DNA of 10,670 nt from a bacterium (GTDB taxonomy: Bacteria > Patescibacteriota > Minisyncoccia > Phycocordibacterales > Phycocordibacteraceae): contig JAJXUR010000013.1 in the NCBI GenBank assembly GCA_021782715.1, forward strand, positions 1-10,670. The letters run 5' to 3'. The position numbers and the translations under genes were made by a program. Positions 1 to 7,561 of this stretch are shown here, in pieces. Each line of letters opens with the position of its first letter. The stretch's first letter is position 1. Under the pieces are notes generated by a model. The model did no database searches, was not told the origin of the DNA, and worked only from the letters and a program-made list of their open reading frames with translations.

Positions 1-1
1 G

Positions 2-715
2 GTCGTCGTCGCCTTCTTCGCAATCGTCTCCTTCAGTCTTTTCCATAAGGCGCCGTCGTGCTCGGACGGTGTGCAGAATCAGGGTGAAGCCGGCATCGAT
101 TGCGGCGGTCCGTGCCCCTACCTCTGCACCGCACTTGAGCATGCTCCAACGGTGCTCTATACCAAACAGATACCGAGCGGTGCGGGGCGAACCGATGTCA
201 TCGCGTCGATCGAGAATGTGAATGCCGGCGTGGCTGCGAAAAGCGTCCGCTATACCGTTATGCTGTATGGTATCGGACAGGTGCTTATCCAACAGGTGAA
301 CGGTACGGTTGATCTGCCGCCGGCCGCGACCGTTCCGGTATTCCTGCCCGGTATCATGAATGGGAATCAGGAAGTCGTGGGGGCGTTTCTCACTATTGTC
401 CCATCATCGATCCGATGGTTCTCGCTCCCGAGTGACCCGCGCATCATACCGGTCGTCTCGAATACGACAGTCAGCGGTACCGATGCCGCACCGCGCATCG
501 ATGCGGTGCTTACGAATCCGACCACCAGCCTTCTCTCTGACGTGCCAGTGGTGGTACTCGTGCATTCCGTGCAGGGAGAGGTGATTGCCGCTTCGCGGAC
601 CATCGTCCCGTCTATCCCCGCACAGGGGCAGGCGACGGCGACCTTCACCTGGAATGGACCGTTTTCGAGCGTTCCTGCGGCGATAGAAGTCATACCGGTC
701 ATACCGCTGCCCTGA
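2..715 (+). CDS. Membrane-anchored surface protein with Cys-rich motif, 5' end missing
   Basis: The reading frame is open from the first bases of the window, so the true start lies upstream; a GTG at 71 is internal. The visible protein starts with the end of a hydrophobic segment (VVVAFFAIVSFSLF), then a Cys cluster of the form C-S-D-G-x-Q-N-x-G-E-x-G-x-D-C-G-G-x-C-x-x-x-C. About 190 residues follow that look like two beta-sandwich (Ig-like or FxLYD-like) repeats, one near DVIASIENVNAG and one near RIDAVLTNPTTS, each with alternating hydrophobic strands and Pro/Ala/Thr-rich turns. I infer one N-terminal membrane anchor and an exposed domain whose cysteines could form disulfides. Similar Cys motifs occur in uncharacterised CPR proteins; I do not recognise a named family. 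The stop is one base before the rodA ATG (TGACATG), so the two genes are probably co-transcribed and translationally coupled. Confidence 0.8.
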   Translation, partial: VVVAFFAIVSFSLFHKAPSCSDGVQNQGEAGIDCGGPCPYLCTALEHAPTVLYTKQIPSGAGRTDVIASIENVNAGVAAKSVRYTVMLYGIGQVLIQQVNGTVDLPPAATVPVFLPGIMNGNQEVVGAFLTIVPSSIRWFSLPSDPRIIPVVSNTTVSGTDAAPRIDAVLTNPTTSLLSDVPVVVLVHSVQGEVIAASRTIVPSIPAQGQATATFTWNGPFSSVPAAIEVIPVIPLP

Positions 716-716
716 C

Positions 717-1835
717 ATGAATTCCGTGCCGCGTCTCTTCTTCGACTGGACGCTTCTCTTTCCGGCACTCGCTCTCTCGCTCATCGGTATCCTCACGATG
801 AGCACGTTTGGGCAGGGCGCTTCACTTGCGCCGCGGCAGATCCTCTGGCTCGCCGTCTCGCTCGCCGTCTATTTCGGGCTCTCTCTTATCGATACGCGCT
901 TCATCCGGCGGACCTCGGTCGTCATGACGCTGTATGGGGTCGCGTTCGTCCTGCTTGCGCTCGTGCTCGTCATGCACCCGGTGATGGGTGCGCGCGCGTG
1001 GTTCTCACTCGGTCCCGTCTCCTTCCAGCCGGCCGATCTCGCGAAGCTCGCTATCATCGCGCTTCTGGCGAAGTACCTCTCGCGTCGCTACGTCGAGATC
1101 GGCGACTTTCGCCATATCCTCGTCTCAGGCGCCTACACGCTCGGTCTCGCTCTCCTCATCGTCATCGAGCCTGACATGGGGAATGCCATCATATTCACGG
1201 CGCTCTGGCTCGGCATGATGCTCGTCTCCGGTATCTCGAAGAAGCACCTCGCCCTCATCGCCGTCATCGGTCTTGTCGCGGCGTCAGTGCTCTGGTTTGG
1301 CGGGCTGAAGTCCTATCAGCGCGCCCGCATCATATCGTTCGTGAATCCGGCGGGTGATATTCACGGTGCTGGGTACAATGCGTACCAGGCGAAGATTGCC
1401 GTGGGGAGCGGTGAGCTCTTCGGGAAGGGGATCGGCTACGGCACGCAGAGCAAGCTGCGCTTCCTGCCGGAATACCAGACGGACTTCATCTTCGCGGCCT
1501 TCGCCGAAGAGTGGGGGTTTGTCGGCGTCACGCTGCTTCTCGCCGTATATGCGCTCCTCTTCACGCGTCTTGCGCAGATCGCGCGCGAATCGGCAACGAA
1601 TTTCGATGCGTTCTTCACGCTCGGGGTGCTCATACTTTTCGCCTCGCACGTGTTCTTGCATGCTGGCATCAGTCTCGGCCTCTTACCGGTTACCGGGCAG
1701 ACGATACCGTTCATGAGCTCGGGCGGGTCGCATCTCGTGCTTGAATTTGCGGCGCTCGGCATCGTCACTTCTCTGTCGCGACACGGGCGCGGCGCCGTGC
1801 GTAACTTGAGTGAGAATGAGTATTTAGGAGGTTAG
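717..1835 (+). CDS. rodA: RodA/FtsW/SpoVE family peptidoglycan glycosyltransferase, RodA type
   Basis: This is a SEDS-family integral membrane protein that polymerises lipid II into glycan strands, normally with a class B penicillin-binding protein. At 372 aa it has the usual RodA length, with about ten hydrophobic segments. Family signatures appear in order: MGARAWFSLGPVSFQPADLAKL (about residues 90-111), EPDMGNAIIF, the region GKGIGYGTQSKLRFLPE, then QTDFIFAAFAEEWGFVG, and near the C-terminus LPVTGQTIPFMSSGGSH. Asp256 of TDFIFA is the position of the essential acidic residue in characterised RodA proteins (E. coli Asp262 by my alignment). RodA is preferred over FtsW because of the short N-terminus and the LPE-x-x-TDFIFA form. 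It follows the upstream gene at 1 bp spacing and has no Shine-Dalgarno, so it probably relies on coupling. No partner PBP or mreC lies in the window. Its TAG overlaps the stop of the convergent gene. Confidence 0.95.
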   Translation: MNSVPRLFFDWTLLFPALALSLIGILTMSTFGQGASLAPRQILWLAVSLAVYFGLSLIDTRFIRRTSVVMTLYGVAFVLLALVLVMHPVMGARAWFSLGPVSFQPADLAKLAIIALLAKYLSRRYVEIGDFRHILVSGAYTLGLALLIVIEPDMGNAIIFTALWLGMMLVSGISKKHLALIAVIGLVAASVLWFGGLKSYQRARIISFVNPAGDIHGAGYNAYQAKIAVGSGELFGKGIGYGTQSKLRFLPEYQTDFIFAAFAEEWGFVGVTLLLAVYALLFTRLAQIARESATNFDAFFTLGVLILFASHVFLHAGISLGLLPVTGQTIPFMSSGGSHLVLEFAALGIVTSLSRHGRGAVRNLSENEYLGG

Positions 1836-2953
1836 CGGTACCGTGTGAATGTTGCAGCAGTCATTTTCTCTATTGAAAATTCAGTGAGCACCCGCGTGTG
1901 AAGTCTTGAACCGAGTATCTCTGCGCGGGCCGGATCTTGCATAAGCGATTCTAGCGCCTGAGCTATCGCTACAGGGTCGCGAGGAGATACTAAAAGACCT
2001 TCCTTACCATCCCGGATGATTTCCGGAATGCCACCGACGCGTGTCGCAATGGTAGGCAGTCCAGCACAGCCGGCTTCGAGCAGTACGTATGCCAAAGCTT
2101 CGCTTTGTGAGCTATGGACGAAAAGATCGAACGCGCTTAAGAATTTTTGCGGATTTGATATGAAACCGAGGAGGAAAATGCGGGCAGTCAGCCCCAGTTC
2201 CTTTATGAGCAAGTCAAGATACTCATATTCTTCGCCCTCTCCCATGATCAAGAGCATCGCTTTCGGGTAGGCGGCGGCAATGAGCGAGAATGCACGGATC
2301 GTGTCTTGGATACGTTTGGTAGGATGCAATTCTGATATCATCCCGACCCAGTAGGTATCCTGCAAAGAATGCGCAATCGCCGCTCGCGCTTCAGCGCGTG
2401 GCAATAACGGGACACAGTGTATGCCATTATGAATGACAACGATCTTTTGATTAGAAAACGGAACCCACGTGATATCACGCTGTACTGCATTTGAAACGCA
2501 TATCACCGTGTCGCTCAATACGACGATCGCGCCTGACGCTAACCGCAAGATTATTTTCTGCCACCAAGGACGCGATTCATTGAACGCCCAGCCATGTGCG
2601 GTAAAAATAACGCGCGGTACCCGCGTGATCTGGGCGGCAAGCGCTCCCAATGCCCCTGCCTTGGAACTATTGAGATGTACGATATCCGGACGTTCCATTT
2701 TGAAAAGCCGAATGAGAGCCATAAGAGCTCGTATCTCGGTAAACAAACCGACGTCGCGCTTGAGTCCGTCGGCAAGTACGGCGCGTATTCCTTCGGCTGC
2801 AATCCCTCGTGCGAGCCGGCCGTCGGCCACATCGCCATACGCGACCGCGACGTCGTACCCCTGGTCTCGGGCGGCGGTCGCCAGGTCGTAGACATACCGC
2901 TGGGCACCGCCCCAATTAGCCTTGGTGATGACATAGAGTATCTTGGTAGCCAT
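1832..2953 (-). CDS. GT4 family glycosyltransferase (GT-B fold)
   Basis: The protein is a 373-aa retaining glycosyltransferase that would move a sugar from a nucleotide sugar to a lipid-linked or surface glycan acceptor. The N-terminal Rossmann half starts MATKILYVITKANWGGAQRYV, with the GGAQ loop common in GT4 enzymes; VIFTAHGWAF and VICVSNAVQRDI follow. The C-terminal half has GMISELHPTKRIQDTI, LLIMGEGEEYEYL and the donor-binding E-x7-E motif Glu285 to Glu293 (EALAYVLLE), followed by GLPTIATRVGGIPEII and GLLVSPRDP. The acceptor cannot be read from the sequence. It is the only minus-strand gene in the left part of the window and is more AT-rich with different codon use, which suggests separate acquisition. 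Its TAA shares bases with the rodA TAG (4-bp tail-to-tail overlap). No Shine-Dalgarno is visible. The next gene to the right, a sugar-phosphate transferase, is divergent from it. Confidence 0.93.
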   Translation of the reverse strand: MATKILYVITKANWGGAQRYVYDLATAARDQGYDVAVAYGDVADGRLARGIAAEGIRAVLADGLKRDVGLFTEIRALMALIRLFKMERPDIVHLNSSKAGALGALAAQITRVPRVIFTAHGWAFNESRPWWQKIILRLASGAIVVLSDTVICVSNAVQRDITWVPFSNQKIVVIHNGIHCVPLLPRAEARAAIAHSLQDTYWVGMISELHPTKRIQDTIRAFSLIAAAYPKAMLLIMGEGEEYEYLDLLIKELGLTARIFLLGFISNPQKFLSAFDLFVHSSQSEALAYVLLEAGCAGLPTIATRVGGIPEIIRDGKEGLLVSPRDPVAIAQALESLMQDPARAEILGSRLHTRVLTEFSIEKMTAATFTRYR

Positions 2954-2983
2954 AAGAGGGATAACCTGTAAGTGCTCCTCGAG

Positions 2984-2993
2984 GTTATATACT
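2984..2993. promoter_or_regulatory. Overlapping divergent -10 elements
   Basis: The 56-bp gap between the GT4 gene and the sugar-phosphate transferase holds GTTATATACT. On the plus strand TATACT (2988-2993) is a good -10 for the gene starting at 3010, giving a leader of about 10 nt. On the minus strand the same bases read TATAAC (2989-2984), a 5/6 match to a -10, giving a leader of about 24 nt for the GT4 gene. The -35 boxes are weak on both sides. The call rests on the -10 matches and on both genes needing a promoter here. Confidence 0.4.
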
Positions 2994-3009
2994 GTACAAG
3001 CCTACCATA

Positions 3010-4308
3010 ATGATCATCGGCGGCCGGCGAGCTTCATTCCTCCTCTTCAGCGGCGACATCATCGCGTTCGCTGTTTCGCTGTACCTCACGCTTTGGCTGC
3101 GCTACGGCGTGTTGCCGGAGGCCGTGACGATCGCACCGTACGTTGTGCCGTTCTCGCTCTTGTTCTCGTTCTGGGTCCTCGTCTTTTACAGTTCCGGACT
3201 GTACAGCAAACGCCTCTCGTTGTTCCCGAGTCGCTTGCCGGACGCGCTGTTGCGGACGCAACTGGCGAACATACTGTTCGCCGCGGTCTTCTTCTTCCTC
3301 GTCCCGTCGTTCGGTATCGCACCGAAGACCATCCTCGTGCTCTATCTCCTCGTATCGCTGGCGCTCGTACTCGCCTGGCGGCTCGTGTTCTACCCGCGTC
3401 TTTCTCTCCGCCGTTCACGCGAGAAGGTGGTGCTTCTCGCGCAAGGGGAAGAGGCCGAGGAGCTTTTCAAGGAGGTGAATGGGAATCCTCGGTACGGCAT
3501 CGAGTTTGTCGAGCGAGAACTCGGACACACACACGGCGCATTGCTCGTCGTCGACACGATGCACACTGACGCGGCGCTCCGGAGCTGCATCGCATCAAAC
3601 GGGCAGCCGGCCGTCGAGTTCGAGGATCTGTACGAAGAAGTATTCGACCGTATCCCGCTCTCCCAGCTCGGGAGCGCTTGGTTCACGGAGCATGACGTTC
3701 AGGCGGATCCGTTCTGGTATCTGTTCCTGAAGCGCGCGATTGACATCATCGGCGGCCTCCTCATGGGCCTCATCACGTTTGTCGTGACGCCTTTCGTGGC
3801 GCTCGCGCTCCAGATCGAGTATCCCGGCCCGGTCTTCCTCGTGCAGACCCGCATGGGCCAGCACGGCACGCGCATCCGTACGTATAAATTCCGCAGCATG
3901 CGTTTCGGAGACAAGGGCGCCTGGAAGGGAGAAGGGGAGAATGCCGTCACGCGCGTCGGGGGGTTCTTACGCAAGACGTCGCTCGATGAATTCCCGCAGT
4001 TCGTCAATGTGCTCAAGGGAGAGATATCGCTCATCGGGCCGCGCAACGACATCGAAGCGCTTGGCGAACGTCTGGCCGACGCGATACCATACTATCTGTT
4101 CCGCTACTCCGTCCGGCCTGGCATCACCGGGTGGGCGCAGATCAATCAGCAGTACGAGCAGGGGAACGTGAGTCCGCAGTCGATTGAAGAGACGAAAGTG
4201 CGGCTCGCGTACGACTTCTATTACCTGAAGCATCGCTCGCTCGGTCTCGATATCATCATCGCGGTGAAGACGGTGAAGCGGATGTTCTTCCGCGTCAGCT
4301 CGTGGTAG
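3010..4308 (+). CDS. Polyprenyl-phosphate sugar-phosphate transferase (WbaP/WcaJ-like initiating enzyme)
   Basis: This is a membrane enzyme that moves a hexose-1-phosphate from a nucleotide sugar to undecaprenyl phosphate, the first step of a surface polysaccharide or glycoprotein glycan. At 432 aa it fits the long polyisoprenyl-phosphate hexose-1-phosphate transferase form. The N-terminal ~130 residues have several membrane helices (for example FLLFSGDIIAFAVSLYLTLWL). A degenerate CoA-binding-like Rossmann domain follows at about 140-235. The catalytic bacterial sugar transferase domain starts at FLKRAIDIIGG and shows PGPVFLVQTRMGQHG, YKFRSMRFGD, VGGFLRKTSLDEFPQFVNVL, GEISLIGPRND, RPGITGWAQIN and LAYDFYYLKHRS. 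Asp326-Glu327 in SLDEFPQ is the catalytic acidic pair of this superfamily. The sugar is not predictable. The ATG has no Shine-Dalgarno and sits about 10 nt after the likely transcription start. Its neighbours, a sugar epimerase and a glycosyltransferase, fit one glycan pathway. Confidence 0.95.
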   Translation: MIIGGRRASFLLFSGDIIAFAVSLYLTLWLRYGVLPEAVTIAPYVVPFSLLFSFWVLVFYSSGLYSKRLSLFPSRLPDALLRTQLANILFAAVFFFLVPSFGIAPKTILVLYLLVSLALVLAWRLVFYPRLSLRRSREKVVLLAQGEEAEELFKEVNGNPRYGIEFVERELGHTHGALLVVDTMHTDAALRSCIASNGQPAVEFEDLYEEVFDRIPLSQLGSAWFTEHDVQADPFWYLFLKRAIDIIGGLLMGLITFVVTPFVALALQIEYPGPVFLVQTRMGQHGTRIRTYKFRSMRFGDKGAWKGEGENAVTRVGGFLRKTSLDEFPQFVNVLKGEISLIGPRNDIEALGERLADAIPYYLFRYSVRPGITGWAQINQQYEQGNVSPQSIEETKVRLAYDFYYLKHRSLGLDIIIAVKTVKRMFFRVSSW

Positions 4309-4352
4309 GGCGATTATTTGGGTTTTTACTTGTATTCCAGTAAGGTATGTCT

Positions 4353-5420
4353 ATGAAGCACACTATTCTCATCACCGGGGCGGCAGGATATGTCGGCGAC
4401 ATGCTTGTTGAGGAGTTCGCGAAGCGCGACGACGTCGAGCGTATCATCGGCATCGATAAGGAGCCGCTTCCCGAGCATTTTCGCAACGAGCCGAAGCTCG
4501 TGTATCTTCACCTGAATACGGCGGATAACTGGGAAGAGCAGGTGCGCGCGTACCACCCAGACATCGTCATCCATACTGCGTGGCAGATCCGCGAGATGTA
4601 TGGCGATCAGGCGACAGAATGGAAGTGGAACGTCGGAGGGTCCGACAAAGTGTTCGATTTCGCATTTGCCGAGAAATCAGTCGAGCGACTGGTCTATTTC
4701 TCGACGGTTTCTTCGTACGGCGCCTTCCCTTCGAACACGCTTGAGCATCGCTACACCGAAGATGAGCCATTCCGGAAATCCGAGTATCTCTATGCCGAGG
4801 AGAAGCGTTTCGTCGAGGAGCACCTGCGGGAGAAGTATGAGAAAAGCGATAAACACGTCGCGGTCGCGATCGTGCGCCCTGCGGCTATCACCGGCCCGCG
4901 CGGTCGCTATATGCGCATCCGCTTCGGCTTGCAGTCGGCGCTTGCGGGGCAGTTGAAAGATTCGTTCGTGTACCGCGTCATCTCGGCGATGGTATCGTTT
5001 GTCCCGGTGACGCCCAAGTGGCTCCGGCAGTTCATCCATGAAGATGATGTCGTCAGCATCATCGAGAGGCTTTCGTTCGGTGAGAAGGCAGGAGCCTATG
5101 AAGTCTTCAATATCTGTCCGCCGGGACCGGTCGTGCTGGGTCCGGACATGGCGCGGGCGGTAGGGAAGCGGCAAGTACCAGTGTATCCGTGGATGGTCCG
5201 CATCCCGTTCTTCGTATTCTGGCATCTGACCCGCGGGAAGATTCCGACCGGCCGCGGCGCATGGAGAGGCTACTCGTATCCGATCGCGGTCGACGGATCG
5301 AAGGTGACGAGAGAGCTCGGCTATACGTACCGTTACTCGGGCCCCGACGCGTTCCGGTATACCGACGGGACCTACGAAGAGTTCGTCCCGGAGAGCCTCC
5401 GCTGCCACAAGAAGAAATGA
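4353..5420 (+). CDS. NAD-dependent epimerase/dehydratase (extended SDR)
   Basis: The protein is a Rossmann-fold short-chain dehydrogenase/reductase of the extended type, usually acting on nucleotide sugars. It starts MKHTILITGAAGYVG with the GxxGxxG nucleotide-binding loop, followed by IIGIDKE, whose Asp suits NAD binding. The active site is visible as the STVSSYG strand and YAEEK (YxxxK) about 25 residues later. RPAAITGPRGRYM and FIHEDDVV are also typical. At about 355 aa the length is normal; the substrate is unknown. I chose ATG 4353 because TAAGG at 4341-4345 is a Shine-Dalgarno at 7-nt spacing, the only clear one in the window. ATG 4347, which adds Met-Ser, touches the TAAGG box and is less likely. 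The upstream gene ends 44 bp away. The TGA stop overlaps the folD ATG (ATGA), so both are co-expressed although their pathways seem unrelated. Confidence 0.9.
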   Translation: MKHTILITGAAGYVGDMLVEEFAKRDDVERIIGIDKEPLPEHFRNEPKLVYLHLNTADNWEEQVRAYHPDIVIHTAWQIREMYGDQATEWKWNVGGSDKVFDFAFAEKSVERLVYFSTVSSYGAFPSNTLEHRYTEDEPFRKSEYLYAEEKRFVEEHLREKYEKSDKHVAVAIVRPAAITGPRGRYMRIRFGLQSALAGQLKDSFVYRVISAMVSFVPVTPKWLRQFIHEDDVVSIIERLSFGEKAGAYEVFNICPPGPVVLGPDMARAVGKRQVPVYPWMVRIPFFVFWHLTRGKIPTGRGAWRGYSYPIAVDGSKVTRELGYTYRYSGPDAFRYTDGTYEEFVPESLRCHKKK

Positions 5421-6199
5421 TCATCGACGGACGCGCGCTCGCCGGAGAAGTACTCGCGCGCACGAAAGAACGTGCGGGGCGCTTGTCGCTCTCGCCGAGA
5501 GTCATTGCGTATGTCGCGCAGGAACCGACTCCGGCGACACGATCGTATCTGAACATAAAGAAGAGGAGCGCAGAAGCCGCCGGCTGCCTCTTCGAAGAGA
5601 CTTCTTCGAAGTCCTTCTTCGCCGCCGGTGTCGATGCGGCGATCATCCAGCTTCCAGTCGATCCTGGCGCGATGGCGATGCTCGACACGCTTCCGATTGG
5701 GAAAGATGCTGACGTGCTTTCAGCCGTCGCCCGTGCGAAGTTCGCGCGGGGCGACGAGGATGCGCTTCTGCCGCCGGTTGTCGGCGCCATCGCGGAGATA
5801 TTCAGAACGTATACTGTTGATCCGAAAGGGAAGAAGGCGGTCGTCATTGGCGCCGGTTTTCTCGTCGGCGGTCCTGCCGCAACCTGGCTCGCGCAGCAGG
5901 GTGCGGTCGTGCGTGTCGTGACGCTTGGCGACGACCTCTCCCAGCTTCGAGATGCCGACCTCATCGTCTCGGGCGCCGGCTCGCCGCACTTTATCAAACC
6001 GGAGATGCTCAAACAGGGCGTCGTGCTTATTGATGCCGGCACATCAGAGTCGAACGGGCGGCTCGCCGGCGATGCTGACCCGGCTTGTGCCGAGAAGTGT
6101 TCGGTTTTCACGCCGGCCCCGGGCGGGGTAGGGCCGCTCGCGGTTGCCTGCCTCTTCGAGAACGCCATCACGCTCGTGGAGAGGGCAACACATACGTAG
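5417..6199 (+). CDS. folD: FolD-like methylenetetrahydrofolate dehydrogenase/cyclohydrolase, diverged
   Basis: FolD interconverts 5,10-methylene-, methenyl- and 10-formyl-tetrahydrofolate in the cytosol. This protein has 260 aa, shorter than the usual 280-300. Preserved family features are an N-terminal IDGRALA; Tyr44 and Lys48 in SYLNIKK (the catalytic Y-xxx-K); IIQLPV at 76-81; KDAD at 96-99, matching the usual KDVDG; the Rossmann segment VVIGAGFLVGGP at 142-153; ADLIVSGAGSP; and PGGVGP at 235-240. Departures are clear: the normal PCTPxG segment reads LLPPVVG (117-123), and the NADP-binding GRS reads Gly145-Ala146-Gly147. The cofactor may therefore be NAD rather than NADP, or activity may be changed. 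A longer open frame to the left is only a shadow of the epimerase gene; ATG 5417 gives the family N-terminus and the 4-bp overlap. The purine-rich GAAGAA before it is a weak ribosome site. Confidence 0.88.
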   Translation: MIIDGRALAGEVLARTKERAGRLSLSPRVIAYVAQEPTPATRSYLNIKKRSAEAAGCLFEETSSKSFFAAGVDAAIIQLPVDPGAMAMLDTLPIGKDADVLSAVARAKFARGDEDALLPPVVGAIAEIFRTYTVDPKGKKAVVIGAGFLVGGPAATWLAQQGAVVRVVTLGDDLSQLRDADLIVSGAGSPHFIKPEMLKQGVVLIDAGTSESNGRLAGDADPACAEKCSVFTPAPGGVGPLAVACLFENAITLVERATHT

Positions 6200-6232
6200 G
6201 AACACAAGACTTCGCTTTTTTCCAGTTTCGTT

Positions 6233-6238
6233 TATACT
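6233..6238 (+). promoter_or_regulatory. -10 element for secD, probably giving a leaderless mRNA
   Basis: TATACT lies 6 bases before the secD ATG, so transcription would start at or within a base or two of the start codon. The upstream -35 region is poor (TTCGCT-like, about 16 nt away). No Shine-Dalgarno is present (CTCTCTCC precedes the ATG), which fits leaderless translation. The 45-bp gap holds nothing else I can name. Confidence 0.45.
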
Positions 6239-6244
6239 CTCTCC

Positions 6245-7558
6245 ATGACTCGATTCCGAGTGCTCACCGTCATCGCCCTCGTCATAGGGTTTTTGCTTGC
6301 CTACTTCGTGTGGTCGACGGAGGCGAATCCGCTCTCCTCGTACCGCTTCAAGCTCGGCCTCGACCTCGCTGGCGGCACGGAGCTCGTCTATAAGGCCGAC
6401 ATGAGCGAGACGCCGGCTGCCGAGCGCTCTGACGCGCTCGCCGCGCTTCAGGGCGTCATCGAGCGTCGTGTGAACCTCTTCGGCGTTGCCGAGCCCCTCG
6501 TCCAGACCGAGCAGGCGAGCGCGCTCTCGGGCACGACCGAGGACCGTCTCATCGTCGATCTGCCGGGCGTGACCGATATCAATGCTGCGGTCGCTGCGCT
6601 CGGCCAGACGCCGACGCTTGAGTTCCGCCTCGCGACCACGACCTTGGTCGGTACCACGACCGAGGTCGCGTATGCGGCGACCGGTCTCACTGGCCGCTAC
6701 CTTTCAAGCGCCACGCTCGGTTTCGGCAACGGAGCGACTTCCGGCATCACGGCACCGCAAGTTATCCTCAATTTCAACAGCGACGGAGCGAAACTCTTCG
6801 AGCAGATTACGAGCCAGAACGTCGGCCGGACGCTCGCTATCTTCCTCGACGGGCAGCCGATCTCGACGCCGGTCATCAAGGAAGCGATTCCGGGTGGTCA
6901 GGCGACCATCTCAGGGCAGTTCACTGCTGTCGAAGCGCGCGACCTCGTACGCAATCTCAATTTTGGCGCGTTGCCGGTGCCCATCAGTCTTGAAAGCAGT
7001 TCGGCTGTCGGCCCGACTCTTGGTTCGATCGCTATCTCCGCAGGCGTGAAGGCCGGTCTCATCGGCTTCGCCATCGTCGCACTCTTCATGATTGCGTGGT
7101 ATCGCCTTCCGGGCATCATCGCTGTCCTTGCTTTGACAGAGTATGTGGCCTTCATGCTCGCGGTCATCAAGGTCATACCGGTCACGCTCACTGCCTCGGG
7201 TATCGCCGGTCTCATCATATCGGTCGGTATGGCGGTGGACGCCAATGTGCTCATTTTCGAGCGCACCAAAGAGGAGCTCCGCAAAGGCGAATCGCCGCGC
7301 GAGGCGGTGCATATCGGCTTCAATCGCGCGTGGACGGCTATCCGCGACGGCCATCTCACGATGATCATCTCGGGCGTCATCCTCTTCTGGCTCGGGACGT
7401 CGATCGTGCAGGGCTTCGCTCTCGTCTTCGTGCTCGGCGTGCTCGCTTCCTTCATCTCGGCGGTATCTCTCTCTCGCGTCTTCCTGCTCGCTATCGTTCC
7501 GGAAAAGGGGCAGGGTATCTGGAACTTCCTCCTCGGCTCGGGATTCCATAAACACTAA
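6245..7558 (+). CDS. secD: Protein translocase subunit SecD
   Basis: SecD and SecF form an RND-like membrane complex that uses the proton gradient to help pull secreted proteins out of the SecYEG channel. The 437-aa protein has one N-terminal membrane helix (about 6-23), the family motif LGLDLAGG at 37-44, a periplasmic-type P1 region with a GVIERRVNLFGVAEP repeat motif, then YRLPGIIAVLALTEYV and a C-terminal block of five membrane helices. The signature GMAVDANVLIFERTKEELRKG includes Asp332, the position of the conserved proton-path aspartate. GHLTMIISGVILFWLGTSIVQGFALV is also standard. The length suits a compact SecD with a short P1 head. secF follows after 3 bp. No yajC is visible next to it. 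Confidence 0.97.
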   Translation: MTRFRVLTVIALVIGFLLAYFVWSTEANPLSSYRFKLGLDLAGGTELVYKADMSETPAAERSDALAALQGVIERRVNLFGVAEPLVQTEQASALSGTTEDRLIVDLPGVTDINAAVAALGQTPTLEFRLATTTLVGTTTEVAYAATGLTGRYLSSATLGFGNGATSGITAPQVILNFNSDGAKLFEQITSQNVGRTLAIFLDGQPISTPVIKEAIPGGQATISGQFTAVEARDLVRNLNFGALPVPISLESSSAVGPTLGSIAISAGVKAGLIGFAIVALFMIAWYRLPGIIAVLALTEYVAFMLAVIKVIPVTLTASGIAGLIISVGMAVDANVLIFERTKEELRKGESPREAVHIGFNRAWTAIRDGHLTMIISGVILFWLGTSIVQGFALVFVLGVLASFISAVSLSRVFLLAIVPEKGQGIWNFLLGSGFHKH

Positions 7559-7561
7559 ATT

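Noticed and set aside
71..715. GTG at 71 as start of the first gene
   Set aside because: The frame stays open upstream with a membrane segment and the first Cys-Ser-Asp-Gly of the motif, so 71 is internal.
4309..4352. Promoter or terminator between the sugar-phosphate transferase and the epimerase
   Set aside because: I see no paired -35/-10 and no hairpin; the stretch has only T runs and the TAAGG ribosome site.
4677..5408. 243-codon open frame on the minus strand
   Set aside because: It is antisense to the well-supported epimerase gene, charged and without recognisable motifs.
5189..5416. N-terminal extension of the folD frame
   Set aside because: It lies inside the epimerase gene, is basic and low-complexity, and has no FolD similarity; the family N-terminus starts at ATG 5417.
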